Assembly (NCBI GenBank): GCA_041397825.1
Contig: JAWKVX010000004.1
Coordinates: 62,001 to 126,000 of the forward strand
Direction: 5' to 3'
DNA: 64,000 nucleotides
Source: JANNSX01 sp041397825
Lineage (GTDB): Bacteria; Pseudomonadota; Alphaproteobacteria; Rhizobiales; Hyphomicrobiaceae
Numbering within the stretch: position 1 is the first letter of the stretch; each line of letters begins with the position of its first letter. The notes under the pieces are model-generated. The model saw only the letters and a list, made by a program, of their open reading frames with translations, was not told where the DNA came from and did no database searches. Shown here piece by piece: positions 25,514-36,649 of this stretch. The translations under genes were made by a program, and so were the position numbers.

Positions 25514-26278
25514 TCAAGAGCGCCTGAGCTTATAAATTCCGCGCGAGACGAAGTCGAGATAGCCGTAGTCACGTAGAACCTGAAGTTGCTGTCGAATTTT
25601 CTCGCGGACGTGGCGATTGCCTGGGTACACAGTGCTTAGCCTCGCCTCGTCCGCGTAGACGTCTGCAATTTCGAATTCTGGTTTGCCCAAGGCCTCGACC
25701 GTTCGCATGATCTCAAGTAGCCAGCCACGCGCATCGAGAGGAGCATTCGCAAGAAAACTGTTGGTCTGCCATCGTTTCATGACCTCGCCTCTCGGTTGGG
25801 GGAGGCTGTCTCGAACGATATAGATTTTTCCAGAGTCTGGAATTTCGCTCAGCAGGATGTTGGAGCCGATCCAGCCAGCCCGTCGCGCCGATGGAGCGAG
25901 CGGTCGCCGCTTTTGGATGATCCGAGGCACGAAGTAGTGCTTGGGCACTGCGATCAGGTTTGTGACAGCCCTCTCGGTCAGATCATACGTCATCAGCAAG
26001 AGGTTTGGGTTCTGTGAGGAAGTGAGCCGATCGATCTTGGTTCGATAGGCTCCGTCGGCGACCTTGGCTCCGAGACGGCCCCTTTTGCTCTTCAGTTCGA
26101 ACTGCTCGCTGCAGCTCTCGCAACGGAAGTCAGCGACGGGTTCGTTGTTGTCGAACTTGAGCAGGCGGCTGTGCCCGCACTGAATGCAGAATCCCCAGTC
26201 CCGGACCCAGGATTCGCTCCAGTGGCGGGCGCTCTGCGAGCCGCTTAGGAAAGGCGCCTGCGGTTCAGAGAACCCCAT
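25514..26278 (-). CDS. DpnI-family methyl-directed (Gm6ATC) restriction endonuclease
   Basis: Predicted type IIM enzyme that cuts GATC only when the adenine is methylated, thus attacking Dam-modified foreign DNA. From ATG 26278 the product is 254 residues, the same length as DpnI as I recall it. It has two zinc-binding pairs CIQC (31-34) and CESC (53-56), the PD-(D/E)xK site in PVADF (Asp50) and ELKSKRG (Glu61, Lys63), the family stretch RRPLAPSARRAGWIGSN (124-140), and a C-terminal winged helix REKIRQQLQVLRDYGYLDF that reads methylated DNA. An upstream in-frame ATG (26320) is possible. Hand counts of four 60-base lines in the gene give 47-60% GC against 70% in a line of alaS, indicating acquired DNA. 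No methyltransferase accompanies it, as expected. Confidence 0.93.
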   Translation of the reverse strand: MGFSEPQAPFLSGSQSARHWSESWVRDWGFCIQCGHSRLLKFDNNEPVADFRCESCSEQFELKSKRGRLGAKVADGAYRTKIDRLTSSQNPNLLLMTYDLTERAVTNLIAVPKHYFVPRIIQKRRPLAPSARRAGWIGSNILLSEIPDSGKIYIVRDSLPQPRGEVMKRWQTNSFLANAPLDARGWLLEIMRTVEALGKPEFEIADVYADEARLSTVYPGNRHVREKIRQQLQVLRDYGYLDFVSRGIYKLRRS

Positions 26279-26488
26279 TGGCATTTCCGGCTGTCTATCT
26301 TCTTCATCCCCGCCCGGCATCTGGTGTCCGATCCAATCTCAGAAGCCAGCTCATTCGAAGCGTCGGCATATGGACAGGCTCCGGTCGGACGGCTAAGACC
26401 CAGCATTCGACTGGCCCCGAGGGCATTTGGCGCGTAGTGGCGGCCATTCGTCAATACGCCGTCCGGCCCTGAACCCCGAGACCTACCC

Positions 26489-29161
<2,673 letters not shown>

Positions 29162-29670
29162 ACGGTTAAGGCCCCCGTCGCCGGTTTGGCGATCTCCGCA
29201 AGCGAGCCTAGCGGCATACTCTTCTCCGTCGTCGGTCCCGGCAGCACAGCCAGCTTGTCGAACCGCGGCATCCGCTTCTCGACGCTGTACCGCCTTTCGG
29301 GCGCGACGCGGGCCGGGTCATCGAGCGAGCCCAACGCGATCGAGACTACGTGTGGTTCCGACACATATTGAAACGTCTATGGTGTGTCGCAGTTGGAGCA
29401 AAAGCTGCGTTCAGCGGCGACGCTCGACCGGTCGATCGCGGCAGCCTCGCCCAACCGCCGCAAATCCACTTTCGCAGCGCTCGCCAAGGGAGCAAAACAG
29501 CTGCCGAAAGCCATCTGGCCCATCCGACAATGGTCTATCTGGCGGTCGAACAGAGGCCCCGCGATCGCATGGCGCATCTCGCTGCACTGGCAACCTCCGC
29601 GCTCGACGTGCTGATCCATCATTGGACAGCCTTTTGCCTACAACTCGCCGCACCTTGTGGTTAACGCCTT

Positions 29671-29690
29671 ATGAACGTTCATGCTAGCAT
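29671..29690. promoter_or_regulatory. Two overlapping palindromes upstream of the type I secretion operon
   Basis: ATGAACGTTCAT (29671-29682) and ATGCTAGCAT (29681-29690) are both perfect palindromes and share two bases. They lie about 135 bases before the exporter ATG and just outside the GFA pseudogene. Such a double dyad suits a regulator-binding site; no regulator can be named. Nothing else is seen between 29623 and 29824. Confidence 0.35.
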
Positions 29691-29824
29691 AGTCGCGTCG
29701 GCTCGGCGGTCCGGACCGGGACCTGTACGGCATACCCACATGCACCGGCAGCGGAGGGACTTGGTCTGATGCACTCAAGTCCAGATATGGTGTGCGGCCC
29801 ATCAAGGGCCGAAGGAATCGCCTG

Positions 29825-31708
29825 ATGAGATCGCCACTCGAGGCCGCCTACGCTCATTTTCGTCCGGCGCTTCGGGCGACGATCGTCTTCTCGATCTTCG
29901 CCAACCTGCTGCTGTTCGTCGGCCCAATCTACATGTTGCAGATCTACGACCGCGTGCTGGTCGGCCACAACGTAACGACGCTGGTTGCGCTGACGGCGAT
30001 CGCCGCATTCTGGATCGCCGTCTACTCGCTCCTCGACTGGATCAGGGCGCGTGCGCTGGTGAGGGCCGGCGTGCGTTTCGACGAGGCCCTGAGCGCGCCG
30101 CTTTTCCGTTCGACCTTGAAGCACGCCTTCAAGCATCGCGGCAATGATGCGCCGCAGATGCTGCGGGACATGGACACCATCCGCGAGTTCTGGACAGGCG
30201 CCGGTCTGCTGACGCTCTGTGATGCGCCCTTCTCTCCGATATTCGTTGCGGTGTGCTTCCTCCTGCACTTCGATCTGGGCATGGTCGCCCTCGTCGGCGT
30301 CATCGTGCTCTTCATCTGCGCTCTCGCCAACGAACTCTTGACGCGAAGCGCACAGAAGACGGCGCAGCGCGTCGGCGAGACCGCGACAGGATACGCTCTG
30401 TCGACCTTCCGGAACGCCGAGGCCGTGCATGCCATGGGCATGCAGAGCGCGATTTTCGGCCGCTGGACGGACCTTCACCTCGCAAAGCTCGGCTGGCAGA
30501 TCAGGAGCGCCGATCGCGCGGCTATCGTCATGGCTTTCACCAAGTTCTTCCGCCAGCTGCTGCAGGTGGCGATTCTCGGCGTCGGCGCCTGGCTGGTGAT
30601 CCATCGTGAAATCTCGCCCGGGCTGATGATCGCCGCCTCGATCATGATGGGTCGGGGGTTAGCGCCCGTCGAGCAGGCTGTCGGGCAGTGGAAGAGCTAT
30701 GTCGGCGCGAGACTGGCCTGGAAGCGACTGAAGGCCCTGTTTCGCGAGCTACCCGATGCGCAGAGTGGCCAGGAGGTCAATGATCTCATGGGTGGGGTCG
30801 ACATCTCGGGTCTGACGCTCACGGCGCCCGGGCGTACACGCCCGATCGTCGAGAATGTCGACCTGAGGATCGAGCCAGGCGAATGCCTCGCCGTGATCGG
30901 CCCCAACGCCGCCGGCAAATCGACGCTGGCCCGGTCGATCGTCGGCGTCTGGCCGATCGAGAAGGGCACAGTCACGATCGACGGTGTCGAGCTGGAGAAG
31001 ATCGACCGTCAATGGTTGGGTGGGCGGATCGGTTACCTGCCTCAGGACGTCGAGCTGTTCTCCGGCACGATCACCGAGAACATCGGACGGTTCACGCAGG
31101 CGGATCCGGCGGCCGTGGTCGAAGCCGCGGAGATGGCCGGCGCGCATTCCATGATCCAGATGCTGCCGAACGGTTATGACACGCCGATCGGAGAGTCGGG
31201 CTCCGGCCTGTCGGGTGGCCAGCGTCAGCGCATCGGCCTTGCCCGCGCGCTCTATGGGAGGCCCAAGCTCGTCGTGCTGGACGAGCCGAACGCCAGCCTC
31301 GACAGCGCGGGTGAAGAGGCGCTCGGCCAGGCCTTGCGGCGGCTGAAGGAAAACGGATCGACCGTCATCCTGGTCACCCACAAGCCGGCCCTGCTGCCTC
31401 TGGCTGACAAGCTGCTCGTCATGGAGGCCGGCCGCATCAAAAAGCTGGGCCCGACCGAGACCGTCATCGGCGAACTCAGGGCAGAGCGCATGGCGGAACT
31501 CGCGAAGCAGGGTGTCGCCCGGCCGGCGACGCCCTACCAGACCGACGAGCCCTCTACAAATCCGATCTCGGCAGCCGAGCATTCGGCGATCGAGCGGGAG
31601 GAAGCCGCACGCCGCGCCGAGGCTGCGGGCCGAGATCCGCGCGAGGCTCTGCGCGGCGGTCCGTCCGATGGCGCGGGCATGCATCAGAAACGTGAGGTCG
31701 GACGATGA
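29825..31708 (+). CDS. Type I secretion ABC transporter, PrtD family
   Basis: Inner-membrane ABC exporter of 627 residues that drives secretion of RTX-type proteins through a fusion protein and a TolC-like channel. The N-terminal half is the membrane domain (SIFANLLLFVGPIYMLQIYDR, typical of PrtD/LapB/HasD exporters). The ATPase half has Walker A GPNAAGKST at 359-367, signature LSGGQRQR at about 462 and Walker B LVVLDEP at about 482. The C-terminus carries an unusual charged tail of about 50 residues rich in Glu, Ala and Arg. ATG 29825 follows AAGGAA. Its TGA overlaps the ATG of the fusion-protein gene. No protease or C39 domain. The outer-membrane component is not in the window. Confidence 0.93.
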   Translation: MRSPLEAAYAHFRPALRATIVFSIFANLLLFVGPIYMLQIYDRVLVGHNVTTLVALTAIAAFWIAVYSLLDWIRARALVRAGVRFDEALSAPLFRSTLKHAFKHRGNDAPQMLRDMDTIREFWTGAGLLTLCDAPFSPIFVAVCFLLHFDLGMVALVGVIVLFICALANELLTRSAQKTAQRVGETATGYALSTFRNAEAVHAMGMQSAIFGRWTDLHLAKLGWQIRSADRAAIVMAFTKFFRQLLQVAILGVGAWLVIHREISPGLMIAASIMMGRGLAPVEQAVGQWKSYVGARLAWKRLKALFRELPDAQSGQEVNDLMGGVDISGLTLTAPGRTRPIVENVDLRIEPGECLAVIGPNAAGKSTLARSIVGVWPIEKGTVTIDGVELEKIDRQWLGGRIGYLPQDVELFSGTITENIGRFTQADPAAVVEAAEMAGAHSMIQMLPNGYDTPIGESGSGLSGGQRQRIGLARALYGRPKLVVLDEPNASLDSAGEEALGQALRRLKENGSTVILVTHKPALLPLADKLLVMEAGRIKKLGPTETVIGELRAERMAELAKQGVARPATPYQTDEPSTNPISAAEHSAIEREEAARRAEAAGRDPREALRGGPSDGAGMHQKREVGR

Positions 31709-33021
31709 GCGAGAAAATGTCAGGTGCGCCCAAGTTTTCGGGTAACCCTCGCCCCTTCGTGGTTCTGGGCTATCTGTTGATCGTCTCGACCTTCGGTTTG
31801 CTCGGCACTTGGGCGGCCTATGCCAAGCTCGACAGCGCAGTCATCGCGGGCGGTGCCGTCGCCGTCGAAAGCAACCGGAAGGCGGTTCAGCATTTCGAGG
31901 GTGGCATCGTCGACGAGATCCTCGTCAAGGAGAGCGAGATCGTCAACAAGGGCGATGTTCTGATCCGGCTGAGGTCGACGCAGGCAACGGCGTCGGCAGA
32001 GACGCTCGCCAGTCAGCTCGACGGCGCCATGGCCCTCGAATCCCGGCTGATGGCGGAGAGCGAGCGGGCTGCGGCGATCGTGTTCCCGGACCGCCTGCTC
32101 GAGCGTGCTTCCCTGCCCACCACGCGCAAGATCCTCCAGGACCAGCAGAACCAGTTTGCCGAGCGGCGCAAAGCCCTTGAAGGCGAGGCGGCCATTCTGC
32201 GCGCCCAGATCGAGCAGCTCAAAGGCCAAATTCTCGGTCTCGAGGCTGTTGTCGCGTCGAGCGTCCAGCAGCAGGACAATCTCAAGGGCGAGTATCTGAA
32301 GGTCCGCGACCTGGCCGACAAAGGGCTCTACCCGACCAACCGGCTCCGCGCCATGGAGCGAGATCTGTTGCAGATCGAGGGACGGCTCGGCCAGTCCCGC
32401 GCCGACATCGCGCGGAGCCAGCAGGCGATCGGCGAGACCGAGCTGCAGATCGTCCAGACGGAGAAGAAGTTCCAGGAGGACGTGCTCCAGCAGCTTCGCG
32501 AGGTCCGGGTCCAGATCGCAGAGTATTCCGAGCGGTTTCGCGTCGCCGAGGATATTCTGAAGCGCGTCGAGATCGTCGCGCCGCAATCGGGCATGGTGCA
32601 GAACCTCAAGGTGCACACGGTCGGCGGTGTCATCGGCCAGGGCGAGGTGATCATGGAGATCGTCCCTCTCAACGAGCCGCTGAACGTGCAGGCGCGCGTC
32701 TCACCCATCGACATCAACTACGTGTTGCCGCAACTCGACGCCGAGGTGCGGTTCCCAGGGTTCCGCAGCCGGACCGCGCCGTCCATCCTCGGCCGCGTTC
32801 GGACTGTTTCCGCCGACAGCCTGTTCGACGAGGTGGCGCGCCAGCCCTACTATCTGGCCATCATCGAGGTGCCCGACTCGGCCATTCCGCAGGAGCTTCG
32901 CGGCAAGCTGACGCCCGGCATGCCGGCTGACATCATGATCGCCACCGGCGAGCGGACCGTGCTCGACTACCTGACAGCGCCGCTGATGGATGCGGTCAGG
33001 AAGTCGCTCCGCGAGAAATAG
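31705..33021 (+). CDS. Type I secretion membrane-fusion protein, HlyD family
   Basis: Periplasmic adaptor of 438 residues linking the ABC exporter to an outer-membrane channel. One N-terminal membrane span (FVVLGYLLIVSTFGLLGTWAA, residues 15-35), a lipoyl-like half (AVQHFEGGIVDEILVKESEI), long coiled coils (about 90-290), the second lipoyl half with VAPQSGMVQNLKVHTVGGV and a C-terminal beta domain. This is the PrtE/HlyD order. It overlaps the ABC gene by ATGA, and a bidirectional terminator follows. Secreted substrate not adjacent; the RTX protein at 19119-20483 is a candidate. Confidence 0.93.
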   Translation: MSEKMSGAPKFSGNPRPFVVLGYLLIVSTFGLLGTWAAYAKLDSAVIAGGAVAVESNRKAVQHFEGGIVDEILVKESEIVNKGDVLIRLRSTQATASAETLASQLDGAMALESRLMAESERAAAIVFPDRLLERASLPTTRKILQDQQNQFAERRKALEGEAAILRAQIEQLKGQILGLEAVVASSVQQQDNLKGEYLKVRDLADKGLYPTNRLRAMERDLLQIEGRLGQSRADIARSQQAIGETELQIVQTEKKFQEDVLQQLREVRVQIAEYSERFRVAEDILKRVEIVAPQSGMVQNLKVHTVGGVIGQGEVIMEIVPLNEPLNVQARVSPIDINYVLPQLDAEVRFPGFRSRTAPSILGRVRTVSADSLFDEVARQPYYLAIIEVPDSAIPQELRGKLTPGMPADIMIATGERTVLDYLTAPLMDAVRKSLREK

Positions 33022-33050
33022 CACTCCTCTTTCCAGTGCTCGACAGACAA

Positions 33051-33074
33051 AGGGCGGCACCTCGGTGCCGCCCT
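33051..33074. terminator. Bidirectional terminator between the secretion operon and glnA
   Basis: Perfect 10-base stem AGGGCGGCAC / GTGCCGCCCT (33051-33060 and 33065-33074) with loop CTCG, between convergent genes. On the minus strand it is followed by TTTGTCTGT, on the plus strand by CGTCTCGT, so it is better for glnA but can serve both. Confidence 0.6.
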
Positions 33075-33098
33075 CGTCTCGTGCTCAGCCGGATTCGC

Positions 33099-34514
33099 TC
33101 AGCACGAATAGTACATGTCGAACTCGACAGGGTGCGGGGTCATCTCGAAGCGCTCGACCTCGCTCATCTTGAGCTCGATGTAGCTGTCGATGAAGTCGTC
33201 GGTGAAGACGCCGCCCTTCTTCAGGAAGTCGCGGTCCTTGTCGACGTGCTCCATGGCCTCGCGGAGCGACCGGCAGACATGCGGGATCTGACGAAGCTCG
33301 GCCGGCGGGAGGTCGTAGAGGTTCTTGTCCATCGCCTCGCCAGGATTGATCTTCTTCTCGATGCCGTCGAGACCGGCCATCAGCATGGCGGCGAAGGCGA
33401 GATAAGGATTGGCGCTGGGATCCGGGAAGCGGATCTCGATGCGCTTGCCTTTCGGGTTCGCCGTATGCGGGATGCGGCAGGAGGCGGATCGGTTCCTGGC
33501 CGAGTAGGCGAGCAGCACCGGAGCCTCGTAGCCAGGCACCAGTCGTTTGTAGGAGTTGGTCGTCGGGTTCGAGAAGGCGTTGATGGCGCGGGCGTGCTTC
33601 AGGATGCCGCCGATATAGTGGAGCGCCGTATCGGAGAGATCGGCGTATTTCGTACCGGCGAACTTGTTGTCCGAGCCCTTCCAGATCGACTGGTGGACGT
33701 GCATGCCCGAGCCGTTGTCGCCGAAGACCGGCTTCGGCATGAAGGTGACGGACTTGCCGTAGGCCTGGGCGACGTTGTGGCAGACGTACTTGTAGATCTG
33801 CATGTGATCGGCCATGCGCGTCATCGGGCCGTACTTGACGCCGAGCTCGTGCTGCGCGCTCGCCACCTCGTGGTGATGCTTCTCGACGACGACGCCCATC
33901 TCCGCCATGACCGACAACATCTCCGAGCGGATATCCTGGCAGGAATCGACCGGCGGCACCGGGAAGTAGCCACCCTTCATGCGCGGCCGGTGGCCGAGGT
34001 TGCCCATCTCGAACTCTTTGCCAGTGTTCGTCGGCAACTCGGAGGAGTCGAGCATGAAGCTCGTGTGATAGGGGTCCGAGGTGAAGCGCACGTCATCGAA
34101 GATGAAGAACTCGGCCTCTGGACCGAAGAAGACGCGGTCGCCGACGCCGGTATGTTGGAGGTAGGCCTCCGCCTTCTTGGCTATGGCGCGCGGATCCCGA
34201 TCGTAGAGCTCACCGGTCGTCGGCTCCACGACATCGCAGAAAATCGCCATGGTCGACTGGGCGAAGAACGGGTCCATGTGCGCGGTCTGCGGGTCCAGCA
34301 CAAGCGTCATGTCGGACGATGAGATGTCCTTCCAGCCGGCGATCGACGAGCCATCGAACATGATGCCGTCCGTGAAGACCTCGTCGTCGATGGTCGAGAC
34401 GTCCTGCGTCACGTGATGCATCTTGCCGCGTGGGTCGGTGAAGCGGAGATCGACGAACTTCACGTCCTTGTCCTTGATCTCTTTCAGAACTGCTTTGCCG
34501 TCCTTCTCTGCCAT
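33099..34514 (-). CDS. glnA: Glutamine synthetase type I
   Basis: Cytosolic dodecameric enzyme making glutamine from glutamate, ammonia and ATP; the central nitrogen-assimilation step. The 471-residue protein has the GSI length. Visible are the latch FDGSSIAGWKDI near 55-66, the metal site FGPEAEFFIFDDV, the flexible substrate loop region, NPTTNSYKRLVPGYEAPV, and the adenylylation site in KNLYDLPPAE (Tyr near 400). AGGGGAA precedes the ATG. It follows glnB by 54 bases and is presumably transcribed from the same sigma-54-type promoter, possibly also from its own. Confidence 0.97.
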   Translation of the reverse strand: MAEKDGKAVLKEIKDKDVKFVDLRFTDPRGKMHHVTQDVSTIDDEVFTDGIMFDGSSIAGWKDISSSDMTLVLDPQTAHMDPFFAQSTMAIFCDVVEPTTGELYDRDPRAIAKKAEAYLQHTGVGDRVFFGPEAEFFIFDDVRFTSDPYHTSFMLDSSELPTNTGKEFEMGNLGHRPRMKGGYFPVPPVDSCQDIRSEMLSVMAEMGVVVEKHHHEVASAQHELGVKYGPMTRMADHMQIYKYVCHNVAQAYGKSVTFMPKPVFGDNGSGMHVHQSIWKGSDNKFAGTKYADLSDTALHYIGGILKHARAINAFSNPTTNSYKRLVPGYEAPVLLAYSARNRSASCRIPHTANPKGKRIEIRFPDPSANPYLAFAAMLMAGLDGIEKKINPGEAMDKNLYDLPPAELRQIPHVCRSLREAMEHVDKDRDFLKKGGVFTDDFIDSYIELKMSEVERFEMTPHPVEFDMYYSC

Positions 34515-34568
34515 AGGATTCCCCTGTTACTGGCGTGTTGATTCAGTGGTTGTCGTTCGAGGCAACGC

Positions 34569-34907
34569 TCAGAGCGCCTCGTTGCCGCTTTCTCCGGTCC
34601 GGATGCGAATGGCGTCCTCGATGTTCGAAACGAAGATCTTTCCGTCGCCGATCTTGCCCGTGCGTGCCGCGGTCTGGATGGCCTCGAGGGCCTTCTCCAG
34701 CATGTCGTCGGGAAGAACGACTTCGATCTTCACCTTCGGAAGGAAGTCGACGACATATTCGGCGCCTCGATAGAGCTCCGTGTGGCCCTTCTGACGGCCA
34801 AATCCCTTGGCCTCAGTGACCGTGATTCCCATCAAGCCCACCTCTTGTAGCGCCTCCTTGACGTCGTCCAGCTTGAACGGCTTGATGATGGCTTCGATCT
34901 TCTTCAT
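34569..34907 (-). CDS. glnB: Nitrogen regulatory protein P-II
   Basis: Trimeric signal protein that senses 2-oxoglutarate and ATP and, through uridylylation, controls glutamine synthetase adenylylation and NtrB. From ATG 34907 it is 112 residues, the standard length, beginning MKKIEAIIKPFKLDDVKEAL. The T-loop contains GHTELYRGAEYVVDFLPK with uridylylation Tyr51, and the C-terminal signature TGKIGDGKIFVS is intact. A longer start at 34925 would add six residues. GAGGGC precedes the start. First gene of glnB-glnA, divergent from the NAD(P)HX repair gene. Confidence 0.97.
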   Translation of the reverse strand: MKKIEAIIKPFKLDDVKEALQEVGLMGITVTEAKGFGRQKGHTELYRGAEYVVDFLPKVKIEVVLPDDMLEKALEAIQTAARTGKIGDGKIFVSNIEDAIRIRTGESGNEAL

Positions 34908-34951
34908 GCGCCCTCGCCCTGTCACTATCGGTCGTCCATCTCGAACGCCTT

Positions 34952-34967
34952 AGCACGTGCTGTGCCA
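34952..34967 (-). promoter_or_regulatory. Sigma-54 (RpoN) promoter for glnBA
   Basis: On the minus strand TGGCAC-N5-GTGCT, with exactly 10 bases between the GG of the -24 box and the GC of the -12 box. Only the first base of the -12 box departs from TTGC. It lies 45-60 bases before the glnB ATG. NtrC-dependent sigma-54 control of glnBA is well known in Rhizobiales; no convincing NtrC site was seen. Confidence 0.6.
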
Positions 34968-35094
34968 ATCCACTGGATCAGAAAAACATAATGAAATCAG
35001 TGCAATGTGGTGCGTCTCTTGATCTGGACCAGGGTTCATCGGCAAGCTCTGCCTATTTGCTGTGCGGGATGCACAACGATTGGGCACGCACCAC

Positions 35095-36588
35095 TTGAAC
35101 GAGCTGCTGACACCCTCGGAAATGGCGGATTGCGACCGCGCCGCGATCGCGGCCGGCATCCCGGGACTGGTGCTCATGGACCGCGCCGGCACGGCGGTTG
35201 CCGATGCCGTCGCTGCGCTGGTCAACCCACCCGCGCGCGTGGCAGTGCTCTGCGGGCCGGGCAACAATGGCGGTGACGGCTTCGTGGCGGCGCGACGTCT
35301 CGCAGACGTTGGCTACGACGTGCGACTGGGCTTGCTCGGGGCCGTTGAGACCGTCGGCGGCGACGCCTCGGTCATGGCCCGTCGCTGGACCGGCGCGATC
35401 GAGCCGGCAGCAGCCGGGCTCCTGGAAGGTGCCGACATCATCGTCGATGCGATCTTCGGCGCGGGGCTCAGCCGGCCGGTCGAAGGCGCTGCGCGGGAGC
35501 TGGTCGAGGCGATGTCGGTCTCGCCGGCGCGGATTGTCGCCGTCGATGTCCCGAGCGGCCTCGATGGCGCGACCGGCGAGGTGCGGGGCGCGGCGGCGCC
35601 CGCCGATGCGACCGTCACCTTCTTTCGGGCCAAGCCGGGCCACTATCTGATGCCCGGACGGGATCTTGTCGGCCGCTTGAGCGTGGTGGACATCGGCATT
35701 CCGGCCGGCGTGCTGGGCCCGCTCGGGATCCGCACCGTCTTGAACGCGCCAAGGGTCTGGGAGCAATCGTTCCCGAAGCCGCAGCGCAGCCTGCACAAGT
35801 ACAATCGGGGTCATGCCGTCGTACTGTCGGGGACGCTCAACGGGACGGGGGCCGCTCGATTGGCGGCTCGGGCCGCCTTGCGCATCGGTGCGGGCCTCGT
35901 CACGATCGCCTCGCCGCCCGAGGCGCTCGCGGTCAATGCTGCGCAGTTGACCGCGATCATGATCGAGCCCGTCGCGAGCATCGCCGATTGGTCGCGCCTG
36001 CTGGACGACCGGCGCAAGTCGGCCGTCTTGATCGGCCCGGCGGCGGGCGTGGGATCTGCAACCGAGAAGCGGATGCACGTGGCGCTCGCCAGCAGCGCGG
36101 CGATGGTTCTCGACGCGGATGCGATCACCACGGCCGCCAACGCGCCGACGGCTCTGTTCGATGCGATCGCCCGCCGCGCATCGCCGGTGGTCATGACGCC
36201 TCACGACGGGGAATTCGCCAGGTTGTTTCCGGACCTCGCTGGCGACAAGCTGACGCGAGCCCGGCTTGCGTCGCAGCGTTCGGGAGCCGTCATCGTACTC
36301 AAGGGCGCCGATACGGTCGTGGCTGCTCCGGATGGCCGGGCGGCGATCAATGCCAATGCTCCTCCCTGGCTCGCCACCGCAGGGTCGGGGGACGTGCTCG
36401 CCGGATGTGTGACGGGCCTGTTGGCTCAGCGGATGCCGGCTTTCGAGGCCGCCCTGGCGGCCGTCTATCTGCACGGCGCTGCCGCCGACCGACTCGGTCC
36501 GGGGCTGATCGCCGAGGACCTGCCCGAGGCGATCCCTGGTATCCTCGATGTGGCGAGCTCCCGGTTTTCCTCAGCGCACAGGCTATGA
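35095..36588 (+). CDS. nnr: Bifunctional NAD(P)HX epimerase / ADP-dependent dehydratase
   Basis: Metabolite-repair enzyme. The N-terminal YjeF_N domain interconverts R and S forms of hydrated NAD(P)H and the C-terminal carbohydrate-kinase-like domain dehydrates the S form. About 497 residues from TTG 35095 (NELLTPSEMADCDRAAI is the usual N-terminus); a GTG at 35062 gives 508. Epimerase features: GPGNNGGDGFVAARRL and VDVPSGLDGATGE. Dehydratase features: RGHAVVLSGTLNGTGAARLA, VMTPHDGEFARLF, and near the end NAPPWLATAGSGDVLAGCVTG. Divergent from glnB. No ribosome-binding site decides the start. Confidence 0.93.
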   Translation: MNELLTPSEMADCDRAAIAAGIPGLVLMDRAGTAVADAVAALVNPPARVAVLCGPGNNGGDGFVAARRLADVGYDVRLGLLGAVETVGGDASVMARRWTGAIEPAAAGLLEGADIIVDAIFGAGLSRPVEGAARELVEAMSVSPARIVAVDVPSGLDGATGEVRGAAAPADATVTFFRAKPGHYLMPGRDLVGRLSVVDIGIPAGVLGPLGIRTVLNAPRVWEQSFPKPQRSLHKYNRGHAVVLSGTLNGTGAARLAARAALRIGAGLVTIASPPEALAVNAAQLTAIMIEPVASIADWSRLLDDRRKSAVLIGPAAGVGSATEKRMHVALASSAAMVLDADAITTAANAPTALFDAIARRASPVVMTPHDGEFARLFPDLAGDKLTRARLASQRSGAVIVLKGADTVVAAPDGRAAINANAPPWLATAGSGDVLAGCVTGLLAQRMPAFEAALAAVYLHGAAADRLGPGLIAEDLPEAIPGILDVASSRFSSAHRL

Positions 36589-36649
36589 CAATCGAACTCG
36601 TTGCAGGGGTTGGGTGAACCACTTAGGGTCGCGCTGACCCACGGTACGA

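Noticed and set aside
25500..26488. Mobile-element ends or target-site duplications around the DpnI-like gene
   Set aside because: I looked for direct or inverted repeats at both borders and saw none; no integrase or transposase is nearby.
29350..29687. Plus-strand frames in the alaS / secretion-operon gap
   Set aside because: They are antisense to the GFA pseudogene and have no recognisable features.
34968..35094. NtrC enhancer upstream of glnB
   Set aside because: A GGTGC half-site is present near 35010 but the opposite half is poor, so it was not called.
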